From positions 62,001 through 126,000 of the forward strand of contig JAPEUQ010000006.1 of the NCBI GenBank assembly GCA_027946365.1: 64,000 nt of DNA, given 5' to 3'. Of the stretch, positions 1 to 10,687 are shown piece after piece (position 1 is the first letter of the stretch; each line of letters opens with the position of its first letter). The notes beneath the pieces were generated by a model that did no database searches, was not told the origin of the DNA, and saw nothing but the letters and a program-made list of their open reading frames with translations. The position numbers were made by a program, and so were the translations under genes. This DNA comes from Kalmusia sp. IMI 367209 (Eukaryota; Ascomycota; Dothideomycetes; Pleosporales; Didymosphaeriaceae).

Positions 1-2658
1 TCCACGTTGGTTCGAAAGCAATGCGACCTACCAAGGTCCCGGCACTTACAAAGAAAATCTTTCTAAGCCTAAATAGTTAGTACTAACAGTTTGCAGGAAT
101 GCTTTGGTGATTGCCATAAACTTACATCTCTTCAGTCCAGATCATAGCGAATTAGTTCTAGTTAGAATTGTTTTGGAATGGAATGAATTTTATGCCGAAT
201 TTCGGTAAGCTTAGAAAATGGAGGTTCCTGGTCGATTAGGAAAAGTCAGGTCATAAATTGAAAGTGAATCACATATAAGCGAACAAAGCGATCGTTGTGT
301 GACATTATATTTAGTTTGAAACTGTGTGACAACCTTTGAGAAATGATAGTAGTTATTTCACACCTCTTTTTAGATGCAAAGTTTCCGTGGAGATCATCAT
401 ATTAGAGATATCCTCTGTACTTCCCTCTCTTCAAGACCTTCACCGTAGTCGATCCAGAACATATAGTTTCCACTAACCCTAAGGCTCATCCTATATCCTA
501 GAAGCACTTACTCTATCAAAGTAACACTAACCTACTACGGACGCAACTGATATCTCCTCGGTTTCTGATGTTGTGTCGATTACTAATTGAACGACAAGAG
601 GCGACCGACACGCCCAATCTTCTTCATTGATCCCTAAAACCAACTCGATGAACAAGGTTATCAAAAAGCAGTAAATTTCATAATGTACTTTTGGACGGGA
701 ACTTCTCTGTAGTCCTAACGAAAAGCTCGTCCGTATCAATTTGCAATCGTCGGCAATCTCTACTAGACCTTGAACGGCATATACGATCTCGCGGCAAGCT
801 GTTGCTGAAAAGTGTCTGATAAAACCCAACATTTGCTCGAAGGAAAGTATTTTGAATCGGCAATAGCGTGAATTAACTGGACTTGTTATGATTGCAGATA
901 CATTTGATCCGTTAGGGCCAGTGTTTTTAAAATGCAGAGTGTACGATGGGCAACGGTATGGTATGTGACGATGCCTATTAGACACCAATGCTCCGCACGC
1001 TGATAGCTTATAGAAGTCCCAGATATGTTCGGTTATGGTTCCTACAATACTGATCAACACTAACATCGTATTGTGCATGGCATAATTTTTCGCAGTCTGT
1101 GGACGCGATTTCATTGCCAAGGTTCTCTCGAATGCTTTAACGATTCTTCAGTTCACAAGCAGCCCATTGTAGCCCACTGTGTTTCGTATCGAAAAGACAA
1201 CGTCTTTCTCGCATCCGTGAAGAATGATGTTTATGCATGTATCTTCCGCCTTAGTGCTGTATGAGATTATATGACGGACAATCAAGGAGCTGAAAGCTGT
1301 CGATTCAGCCGCCTTAGACTTGGGACTAGGCTTTCTGTAGGCTGTATGTAGGAAATTTAGTGTATTCTGCAGAAAGATTCTGCTTTAGGCGCTTTGCGTA
1401 TGTGCGATTGGGTCGCGCTTGTACCGGTTTGGAACCAATGTTCCGATGGTTCCACAGTTGAGCCAGCGGAGAAGTTGATACGCCACAGGGCTACATTCTT
1501 GGCATGAGGCCATGATTGGCACTTCCCGAAACATATACAGGGTGCAGACATGTCGGTTCGTATCCCTATCTGCTTACAACTCTGTCAGGTATTGATCATA
1601 ACCATCTTCTTGGCTATAAACGCTGAGTTTCGTTGACCTATTCTAGCGAGTAAGCGCCACGGGGATGCGAACCGACGTGTCGACACCCCGTAACTAGGTA
1701 AGCTGGGCCTTCATCTTGCTGCATACAGCTTCCTGAGTATTGCAGTGCCAGTGCGGCCGGTGCCCCCCACCCTGCAACCACCACGATATCCAATCGATGG
1801 AAAGAAGTCAAGGCAGACCTCAGCACCACTCTTAATCAGTGTGAGGATTTGTAATTTATCGATGCACTTATGGCGACGACGCGGGTTGGAACCGAGCCAT
1901 TGAGCGGATGAACTTTCAAACACAGTAGAATATGCGGACAGAAGGCGCAGGACATTTATTTCCGTGGTGTGGAAATGTCAAAGTAGATCCGGCCTGGGAA
2001 GATACCAAAACAAGGCGGATGAAGAAATACGATTCACGTCGACCCACCTACCTAGTCGTGCTAATCATGATAGGCGATTCCGCAAGCGGAAGAAAAATAC
2101 CTATTCTTTTAGAGGTAAAAGTGGAGGGCCAGGAGCTTGGAAACACATCATGATTAATAAGAAATCACTGAGGGTTTGATTCCTGATTTCGCAACGCCAG
2201 AGGATATGTTCGATGATTAGGGGGTGGATGTGAGTGCGGATGGTCTCATGTGATTTCGATGAGCCTATCGTAAGGGTGGGTATCAGCTATCTATTGCTGT
2301 GAATTTACTAGTGTCTTGACAGGGTAGGTCGGGAGTCCATTCGCAACGAGGAGGGAGCTGACACCGACACCGTTGCTACACCGTGAGAACCTGGCGTTAG
2401 AGGATGAGGAAGGATGATGCTATTACACTATCCGAATTGAGCATGGCTTAGGTTATGCGATTATGACGTAGGCGGAGCCCTCAACCGCAGCATCAACACC
2501 CTGGACATCAACCGCCATACAATTGGGCCCTTGGCATGTTCCCCGCCTCACAATGATCGACATGCCCTGCGTTGCTGCCTTCGCGGCCTCAGTTTGCAAT
2601 TTCGAGATTCTGCGATGCCCCTCGTTCTCCTCTTGTGACAACACGTAGTCAAGTCGCA
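1..2658. other. Gene-poor AT-rich region, nothing supported
   Basis: No gene is supported here. Open frames are short, overlap on both strands and show no family motif. The longest, 527-1120 on the minus strand (197 codons), has no signal peptide, repeat or domain that I recognise, and I see no splice structure extending it. Composition is AT-richer than the genic parts of the window. It may hold decayed DNA or long regulatory sequence. Confidence 0.5.
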
Positions 2659-4122
2659 ATGAGTGCTTCCGTTTCAGTGAATACTACCAATGCCAATGAA
2701 CAAACACCTTCACCACAGCTTGAATCTACTCCGGGGCAACCGGAATTTGATTCGCTCAGTCGAAATGATACCCCTTCCACCACGTCCTTGCGTCCGAGCC
2801 TGTCGTGGCAATCCGTCCGTTCGTCTCTTTCACTATCGGAGAAGACGTCCGCGAATCTGGGATGGGCAATAGCCCTTCTCAGCGTAGTCTTCACAATTGT
2901 CGCCCTTTCACCTACATTCAGATCGCAAACGATGTCAGAGAAATCATTACAGCTGGCCGAATGGACAGCGTTGAAAGATTACATTGAAGAATGTAGGGAG
3001 GAATTAGCGGCTGGGATACAAAATCAAGCATGTGTAAGAGCGATGAATGCGAAGCTGCCGCCACCTCCGTATGTGAAGCCTGGTATCCTGGACAGAAAGA
3101 GGAGGAATACAGCCTACTATCAACTAGACTACAATGGCACAAACATGAGGCCACAGGCCGTACATTCAGAAATCGGTACAACAAATTCAGAGTTGTTGAT
3201 TTGGCTCTGTGCTGTTATCATCGCTTGTCTCTTCAGCTTAGTTTATAACTCATGGAATGATCTTCGCCGTCTTCGGCGCCTAGGAAACACGCATCAAGTG
3301 TCCGCGAAGGAAGAGGAGAAATTGACACACGCCAATCATTCCATCCAGGAACTCGAAATCGCAACGACGATACGTCACCCTCCAAGTCCTACGGACTCTT
3401 CTTTCCGACGTCGCCCAGTCCGTACACACCCCATATACCGCCACGCCAACCTAGAAGAAGCCATCCATCACCAAGACATGGCCGAGATCAGACTACGCCT
3501 TGTGAACGGAGAAGACGTCAACCGCCACTGGCCATATCTCATCTACAAATTAGCAATTTCACCACCCTCAGTAGACACGCCGAAGCATCTCGAGATAGCG
3601 CGACTTTGCCTCGATTTCGGCGCCGATGTCAACGCACTCAAGGGCTGGAACGGACAGTCTGCCCTCATGATCGCCATCCACTTCGGCAACCTAGACGTCG
3701 CAAAGTTGCTCATTGTAAACGGTGCCATGGTATCGTATTCGCCACCCGACAGTAACCTGACAGCTTTACATCGCTGCGTTCGATTAGCAGTGACTGGCTC
3801 TGCGAAAGATGCACTCGAGATCATGGACTTGTTGTTCCAGTTTGGGGCTAACCCGAATCAAATGGATCGCACGGGTGAAACGCCTTTGCACAAATTACTT
3901 ATCGATGCGTGGTTGAAGAGAGATAATATGAACTGCCTGAAGAAGTTGGCTCCGGTCGCGGTCTGCCTCGTTCGGCAGGGAGCACATATGCCGAGGACGC
4001 TGAAGGAGAAATTCATGATCGGAAACCCGATATGGGAAGTAGTACACAAGGAGCTGTTGAAGTTAGACCATGCTGAAAAGAGAAATAGCCATTTTTCGCA
4101 GAGTAGAAGTTCTTATTCATGA
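2659..4122 (+). CDS. Two-TM ankyrin-repeat membrane protein
   Basis: Single-exon frame of 487 aa. The frame is open upstream to 2572 but has no earlier ATG, so I start at 2659. The N-terminus is a Ser/Thr/Pro-rich tail (about 1-65). A first hydrophobic helix follows at about 67-87, then a 90-residue charged loop and a second hydrophobic helix at about 178-198 (LLIWLCAVIIACLFSLVYN). The C-terminal half carries ankyrin-type repeats at about 275-440, including LEIARLCLDFGADVNAL, SALMIAIHFGNLDVAKLLI and GETPLHKLLIDAW. Ankyrin repeats mediate protein contacts; with two helices the repeats probably face the cytosol. Partner and pathway are unknown. No enzyme domain is seen. Confidence 0.8.
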   Translation: MSASVSVNTTNANEQTPSPQLESTPGQPEFDSLSRNDTPSTTSLRPSLSWQSVRSSLSLSEKTSANLGWAIALLSVVFTIVALSPTFRSQTMSEKSLQLAEWTALKDYIEECREELAAGIQNQACVRAMNAKLPPPPYVKPGILDRKRRNTAYYQLDYNGTNMRPQAVHSEIGTTNSELLIWLCAVIIACLFSLVYNSWNDLRRLRRLGNTHQVSAKEEEKLTHANHSIQELEIATTIRHPPSPTDSSFRRRPVRTHPIYRHANLEEAIHHQDMAEIRLRLVNGEDVNRHWPYLIYKLAISPPSVDTPKHLEIARLCLDFGADVNALKGWNGQSALMIAIHFGNLDVAKLLIVNGAMVSYSPPDSNLTALHRCVRLAVTGSAKDALEIMDLLFQFGANPNQMDRTGETPLHKLLIDAWLKRDNMNCLKKLAPVAVCLVRQGAHMPRTLKEKFMIGNPIWEVVHKELLKLDHAEKRNSHFSQSRSSYS

Positions 4123-4571
4123 TAGTTTCTCCTTTGGATGATACGGTAAGAGGGTTGACGATAATTATGGTAAGCTATATTTGTACGACTTATTCATGTA
4201 TTATACTGGGCGTAGTATATTTTTGCATTTACATATTTGTTTCGAGTCCACGAAAATGGCTATATACACCGAGCTCGTGCTAAACTTTCATTCGCGCTTT
4301 AAGAAGAGAGTAATAAAAGGGCAAGAAGCTGCTATGCCGACTTGCCGACCCGAGGTCACATGACCTGGATCCTAGTTGTACGGCAACGCGAGTATTACGA
4401 AGTCTTCTAATCACGTATGTACAAGGTTGGCTGGGACTGAACTGAGCCTTATAACCTGTTCGCCACCAAACCTCGTATATTACACCCGATATCCAGGCTC
4501 AGCACCCAAGGTATTCATCACCACCGCACTTCAAAACATAGTCAACCTGTAGCCCGTCTAAATCTACCACA
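4123..4571. other. Intergenic, nothing supported
   Basis: Non-coding spacer between the ankyrin gene and the coding relic. The first 200 bases are probably the 3' UTR of the ankyrin gene. No RNA gene or repeat seen. Confidence 0.5.
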
Positions 4572-5395
4572 ATGGAACCCGCAATAGCACCGATGTATAA
4601 GCCCACGATGGTTAGATATTATAGCTCAATCTACATAATCTCACTCAAGAACCCACTTTAGACAGCCTCCCAGAGTATGAAGATACACCTGTGTACTCCC
4701 CCGATACCTCCCAGGCCTTCCACCCTAGCAAAAACTTCCACCTCCGCGTGACTAACCCTATAACCCAAGACCTCGCACCTGGTCCCCTTCGGCCCCGCAT
4801 CTCTCGGAGTCACTCAGCCCGTCTATACAGTTAAAATACCGCCCTACGGCCGCCTTGCCAATATTCAACCGCAAAGGGGATATCGGCATCTCCTGGAAGT
4901 CAGCCTTCTCGCCGGACGAGGAGACTATCATCGTTCGCGCGGACTTTTAGGATAACGGAAAGCTGCCGTACTGTCCGCGAGCTCGATCAAGTCTAAAATG
5001 CGATGGCGAAGCGGGAAAAGAAGATCTCCTAGAGATGAAAGCGCGCGACTGGAGCATCTGAACCTTCACCTACTATCCATCGCCCTACATCTGGACGCTC
5101 CGCGACGTTCCAGCCTGCATCGGATTATCCTCGACCGCAAGGCGCACTTCGGTCTCTGCACCGCAGGTCATCGCGCGCTGCATGTACGGAAAGGTTGGCA
5201 CCAACGTCCAGCCTGTTGGTGAGGTGGGGCAGTTGGAGGGTGTGGCGGGATGCGTTGACGGAGAGAGTGAAGGGGAGAGAGGTTGTGATTGCGGGGTGTG
5301 TTATTGTTGTCAAGTACTTTGATGGGCTGGATAGGAAGCTTAGTAATGATGGGTTTGCGGGTGCGGCGGGGGTGTTGATCAATGCGGAGGGGTAG
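4572..5395 (+). pseudogene. Decayed coding relic, family not recognised
   Basis: The plus strand reads like coding sequence broken by stops and frame changes. From about 4667 one frame gives SLPEYEDTPVYSPDTSQAF and continues to a stop after about 56 codons. A second frame picks up VPFGPASLGVTQPVYTVKIP. From about 4860 a third frame gives GISWKSAFSPDEETIIVRAD, then TAG, then ARDWSI, then TGA, then TFTYYPSPYIWTLRDVPA. From about 5195 another frame gives RREVV-like sequence ending KYFDGLDRKLSNDGFAGAAG. Both internal stops are one C-to-T change from sense codons (CAG, CGA), as expected from decay or repeat-induced point mutation. An ATG at 4572 followed by a gttaga...tttag intron-like segment may be the old start. 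I do not recognise the family. Confidence 0.35.
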
Positions 5396-6171
5396 AAGAG
5401 GAATGAGTTGAAGAATAGGATTATGCTGATTTGAGGTTCGAAGAGAGTGAACATGATAGTATCGCGACATAGCGTGGGAAAGTTGGTGGTTGAACTACAC
5501 GTCCTGCGGTATGCGTCTGATGTTCCTAGAATACGGGCTTAGGAGCATTGTATGTCATGATAGGGGATGTCGGAAGCGTTATAGAGGAGTGATATCTCAA
5601 GAAGGGCTCGGGGGCAGAAAACGATATGTCTTGAGAAGATCGAATATTGTGAAACGCATCCGGGGACAAAACACCCCAAAGTTCCCTAGGAGCGTGAACG
5701 TGTGGACCGTAGCAGAATCTCTCAACCGAAGATTGGCTGTTAAAAAAAGCGTGAATGTATGGAATGTGGTGGTTGTTGAAACAGGCACCGCGGCGGGTGA
5801 CGACGTCAGGTACCGGCATGTCGGATGCGGAAATGGCGTTGCACGGCCACTGCCACATGTCGCCTCACTCGCTCACTCACTCAGACATCCACACGCGACC
5901 TACTCGCATCTTCTCTGTGCTGTATTTTTGTATCCCCGTATTGCCTGTGTCACCTGTATCATAACCGCTACTTTGCATCCACCCTGCAAAGCCCCCACGA
6001 GTGACGGCTCCCGCGCTGCCGCAGCGTCGCCTCGCGTCGCCCGTTTCGAGAGCGCCAAGGCTCCGCTGCCTTCAGCTACATACGAGGCTGTGAACTGCAG
6101 CTTCGAGCCAGCTGTCAATAAAACGCCGCCCCTCGTCCGCCCTCGCCCGCGCACCCTCCTCTCTATGCATC
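5396..6171. promoter_or_regulatory. Upstream region of VPS10
   Basis: No gene is supported. The frame open at 5490-6185 runs into the VPS10 start in another phase and has no recognisable content. A run of CTCACT-type repeats (about 5870-5885) and C-rich sequence lie just upstream of the VPS10 start, as is common in fungal promoters and leaders. Confidence 0.4.
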
Positions 6172-9100
6172 ATGAAATACCTTAGGGGCATACTGTTGCC
6201 CGCCCTCGTGGCCCTTGCGCCGCTCGCCGCGGCCAAGAATAATGCGCCGCTGGTGGAATCTAAGGACTTCGACAGCGAGCTCCTCAACCTTTTCTACTTT
6301 GACGACTCCGATGTCGCCATGTTCGCCGAGTTCGAAACGCAGAAGATATGGCGCTCCGCAGACGCCGGCAAGACGTGGGAGGAGCAGAAGGACCTGCGGA
6401 CCGAAGCCGGTATCATCAGGAATCCGTTCGATAAGAACGTGGCCGTGGTGTTGGGCATGACCAAACACTGGATTACATACGATCAGGGCGCAAAGTGGAA
6501 CTCGTTTGAGACCGAGATGCCCGCCTCCATGGGGAATCCGTTGAGCTTTCATGCGACAGATAACAAGAAGATATTGTACCATGGGCTGGAGGACTGCTTT
6601 GGATCGCCATGTTTGGGACAGGTTCGTCGTGGCTCACACATATAGAGTTACCAGGCTAATTATTTGTGTAGACATGGGCTACCAAAGACGGCTTCAAGTC
6701 AAAGCCGAAGCTCATCCGCGAGGGGCGGAAGATGTGCTTCTGGGCGAAGAGCGCTGACCGCTTTCTCATGAACGATGACACGCTTGACGATCGGATACTC
6801 TGCATAACACGTGGGCAATATTCCGATCGGTCCAAGGATTTCCGATTGGTCCTCTCGGACGACTACTTCGCAACAGAGGATGAGCCTGTCATGTCCTCTG
6901 GTCGCACGGTGCAAGGCATGACGAACATGGCCGCCGTCAAGGGCTACATTGTAGTCGCCGCCAAGTCGGACCATTCCAGTGAGCTGTCCATGTACGTCAC
7001 TGATGATACCAAAGTATGGCACCATGCCGAGTTTGGTGAGGGCAAGATCGAAGAAGATGCCTACACCATCCTTGAGTCTACCAACTACAGCATCCAGGTT
7101 GACGTGGTGACGAACAAGTACGCCTTCATGGGGTCGCTATACACGAGCAATTCCAACGGAACATACTTTACGAGGAACATCCCTAACACGAACCGCAACG
7201 AGCAGGGCTACGTTGATTTTGAAAAGGTAGCCAACATTCAAGGCATAGTGCTAGTCAATGTCGTTGATAATGCGGACGATCCAAATCCATTCGCGCTCAA
7301 GAAGATCAAGTCACAAATCAGCTTTGATGATGGAAGGACATTCGAAGACCTGCAGGTCAAGGATGAAAACAAGAAGTTGCACTTGTTCTCCGTCACCAGC
7401 CTGCACAATAGTGGGCGTGTCTTCTCTAGTCCGGCCCCTGGCATTGTCATGGGTGTAGGAAACACTGGCAAATACCTCACCAACAAATACACCGATGGTG
7501 ACCTCTGGGTTTCCGATGATGGTGGTCTCACATGGGAGCTCGCACTGAAAGAAGCTCATAAGTACGAGTTCGGCGACCAAGGCGCCGTTCTTGTAGCCGT
7601 TTATGATGAAGGTGAAACTGACAAGATCATGTATTCCCTCAAGCATGGCCGGAAGGATACTTGGAAGGAGATTAAGCTCGACTACAAGATTCGCGCCCAA
7701 GAACTGACAACTGTTCCCGACTCGACCAGTCTGAAATTCATTCTCTACGGCTCCAAGGTCGCTGAAAGCGGAGGCAGGAAACACACCATCATTCATCTCG
7801 ACTTCACTGAATTACACGAGCGAAAATGTGAGGAAGGTGATTTTGAGGATTGGTCCGCCCGTAAGGATGAGAACGGCGACGCCATGTGCGTCATGGGTCA
7901 CAAACAGATCTTCAGGCGACGTAAGTGGGACGCTGACTGCTTCGTCGAAGAAGACTTCAAGGATCCGGTTCCGAAATTCGAGCCTTGCGACTGTGACGAA
8001 ATTAGAGATTACGAATGTGACTATAACTTCACACCAAGCGGGAAAGGCAAGGATAAGAAGTGCAGCCCTGCTGGCTCATTGAAGCTTCCCGAAGGTGCTT
8101 GCCAGGGCGATAACAAGAAGTACAAAGGTAGTTCTGGTTGGAGAAAAATTCCCGGTAACCAATGCAAAGGCACAACCGATAAGGATAAGGAAGTCGAGCG
8201 TGACTGCGACGAAGGTGTTACACCACCGGCGAGCGGTAAGATCAGCAAGAAGATCTTTCCTTTCAAGGGGTCAAGATTCAAGGAGTACTATTACCTTGAA
8301 CGGCCCACGCAGAATAAGGAGGAAAATGCAGATCAAGATGAAACAGTCGTGGTGCTTACAGATCAGAACGAAGCCTGGATTTCACACAATCACGGCAAGG
8401 AATGGAGCAAAGCGGTGGATGACAATATCGTCGCCATCTATCCTCACCAGTATGACAATGACCACGTCTACTTCCTCACAGCAACGAAAAAGTTTTACTA
8501 TTCCACACATCGGGGTCTCAAGGACAGTATCCATTCTTCGAATGCTCCACAGATGCCAACGACGGAAGCCCAGATCCTGCAGTTTCATCCAGGAAAACCA
8601 GAGTGGCTTATCTGGATAGGTGGGGAGCATTGTGAGAAAGTGAACGACCGTGAGTGCCACACTTTAGCCTCGGTATCTCAGAAGAATGGTTTGGGCGACA
8701 GTTGGGAAACTATGTTACCTTATGTCAAGAAGTGCGCGTTTGTCTGGCGCGAAGCCGGCCGACATGTTGACGAGAAAGAGGTCTTCTGTGAACAGTACAC
8801 CAATGAAGAGATGGGCGCCCCTGTCGAACTCATTTCGAGCAAGGACTGGTTCAAGAACAAAGACGTCAAGTTTAAGTCCGTGGTAGAGTTTGCCACCATG
8901 TCCGAATTCATCATCGTTGCAACGAAAGGCGACGACGGCAACTCCCTGAAGCTAGATGCCAGTCTTGACGCCCAGAATTTTGCTGAGGCGAAATTTCCAC
9001 CCAAGTTTGAGGTCGACCACCAGACAGCGTATACCGTCCTAGACAGCTCTACACACTCTGTGTTCCTTCATGTGACCGTGAATGGCCGAATTGATCAGGA

Positions 9101-10687
9101 ATATGGCTCCATCATCAAGAGCAATAGCAACGGGACTTCATACGTCATGAGCCTCAACGCTGTAAATAGGAACACAGCTGGCTATGTCGACTTTGAAAAG
9201 ATGCAGGGTATTGAAGGCGTAGCACTTGCCAATATTGTGGCCAACGTCGACGACGTGGGACAGGGCCTGAAGAAAAAGAAGCAGTCACGCATCACACACA
9301 ACGACGGCGCTGACTGGGAGCCCCTAAATGCGCCTAAGGAAGACTCCAACCGTAAGGCCTGGGACTGCGATGTTTCGGACAAGGCTACATGCTCACTGCA
9401 CTTGCATGGGTACACGGAACGGCCTGACGCTCGGGAGTCATACTCATCTCCTACCGCTGTGGGTATCATGATGGGTGTCGGGAACGTGGGTGATCAGCTC
9501 ACGACCATCGGCGAAGCGAGCACCTTCATCACGATCGATGCTGGTCTCAGCTGGAAGGAGGTTAAGAAAGGCAATTATGCATGGGAGTACGGTGACCAAG
9601 GTTCGGTCATTGTCATTGTTCGGAGGGACGAAGATACCGACCACCTATACTATTCCCTGGACACCGGGGACACATGGGAACTGTTCAAGTTTGCCAATCA
9701 TGCTCACAGGATTGACGCTATTACAACGGTCCCAAGTGACACCTCACTCAACTTTTTGCTTTGGGGCAAAAACGGCCGAGAGTTAGTGACCATCAACGTC
9801 GACTTCACGGGGCTGTTCTCGAAGAAGTGCGATTTGAACGAGAAAGATCCCACTTCGGGCGACTACGATTTATGGACGCCGCAGCATCCGATGCAACAGG
9901 ACAAGACGTGTCTTTTTGGCCACGTGGCGCAGTATCATCGGAAGAAGCCTGGTGCGCAGTGCTTCAACGGCGAGCGGATCGACCACCTACACCAAATCGC
10001 AAAGAATTGCACCTGCACGCGACGGGACTTTGAATGGTAAGTTTGATAGCAACACAGGCACATTGCTGGAGCCGTACTAACGTCGCCAGTGACTTCAATT
10101 TCGAACGCATGCCAGGAGGCGAGTGCAAGAAGATTGAAGGCCTCGAATTGCCCGACCCGAAGGAGGTCTGCGAAACGGGTGCAACCGAGTACTGGGAGAT
10201 CACGGGCTACCGCAAGATCCCCATCTCCACCTGCGAAGGTGGGCAAGAGTTTGATCACACCAGCCAATCGCACCCCTGCGCAGGTCACGAAGAGGAGTAC
10301 GAGCGCAAGCACGGGGTGTCTGGCTTCGTCGTCTTCCTCGCCGTCATCCTACCTTTTGCGGCGGCGGGCGGCATCGGCTACTACGTATGGCGCAACTGGG
10401 ACGGCAAGTTTGGAAGGATCCGGCTGGGCGACTCGTCGAGCGCGTTCGACAGCGACAGCCCATGGATCAGCTGGCCGGTGGCGGCCATCTCGGGGCTGGT
10501 GGCTGTGGTGGCTGCGGTGCCGCTGCTCATAGGCAGTCTGTGGAGGGCGGCGTCGAGCAGGTTCGGTGGGTACGGTGGACGCACGTACACGAGCCGCAGA
10601 TCCTTTGCTCAGGGTAGAGGGGACTACGCGGTGGTGGATCCCGACGAAGGGGAGCTGCTGGGCGAGGACAGCGACGAGGATGTGTAA
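6172..10687 (+). CDS. VPS10: Vacuolar protein sorting receptor VPS10 (sortilin family)
   Basis: Type I sorting receptor that carries soluble hydrolases such as carboxypeptidase Y from the late Golgi to the endosome/vacuole. Exons 6172-6621, 6672-10036 and 10090-10687 give 1470 aa; introns are 50 and 53 nt with clean GT-AG ends and continuous frame. Signal peptide at 1-21. Two VPS10 beta-propeller domains follow, each with Asp-box repeats (WRSADAGKTWEE, VSDDGGLTWEL, ISHNHGKEWSK, ITIDAGLSWKE, YSLDTGDTWEL) and each closed by a Cys-rich 10CC module (around CDCDEIRDYECDYNF, and the final one starting at about residue 1230). A TM helix lies at about 1348-1371, and a second hydrophobic segment at about 1400-1422. 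The tail is acidic (GELLGEDSDEDV). Length and architecture match the fungal family. Confidence 0.96.

Noticed and set aside
527..1120. 197-codon minus-strand frame
   Set aside because: No domain, signal or splice partner; no compositional support; likely chance in AT-rich DNA.
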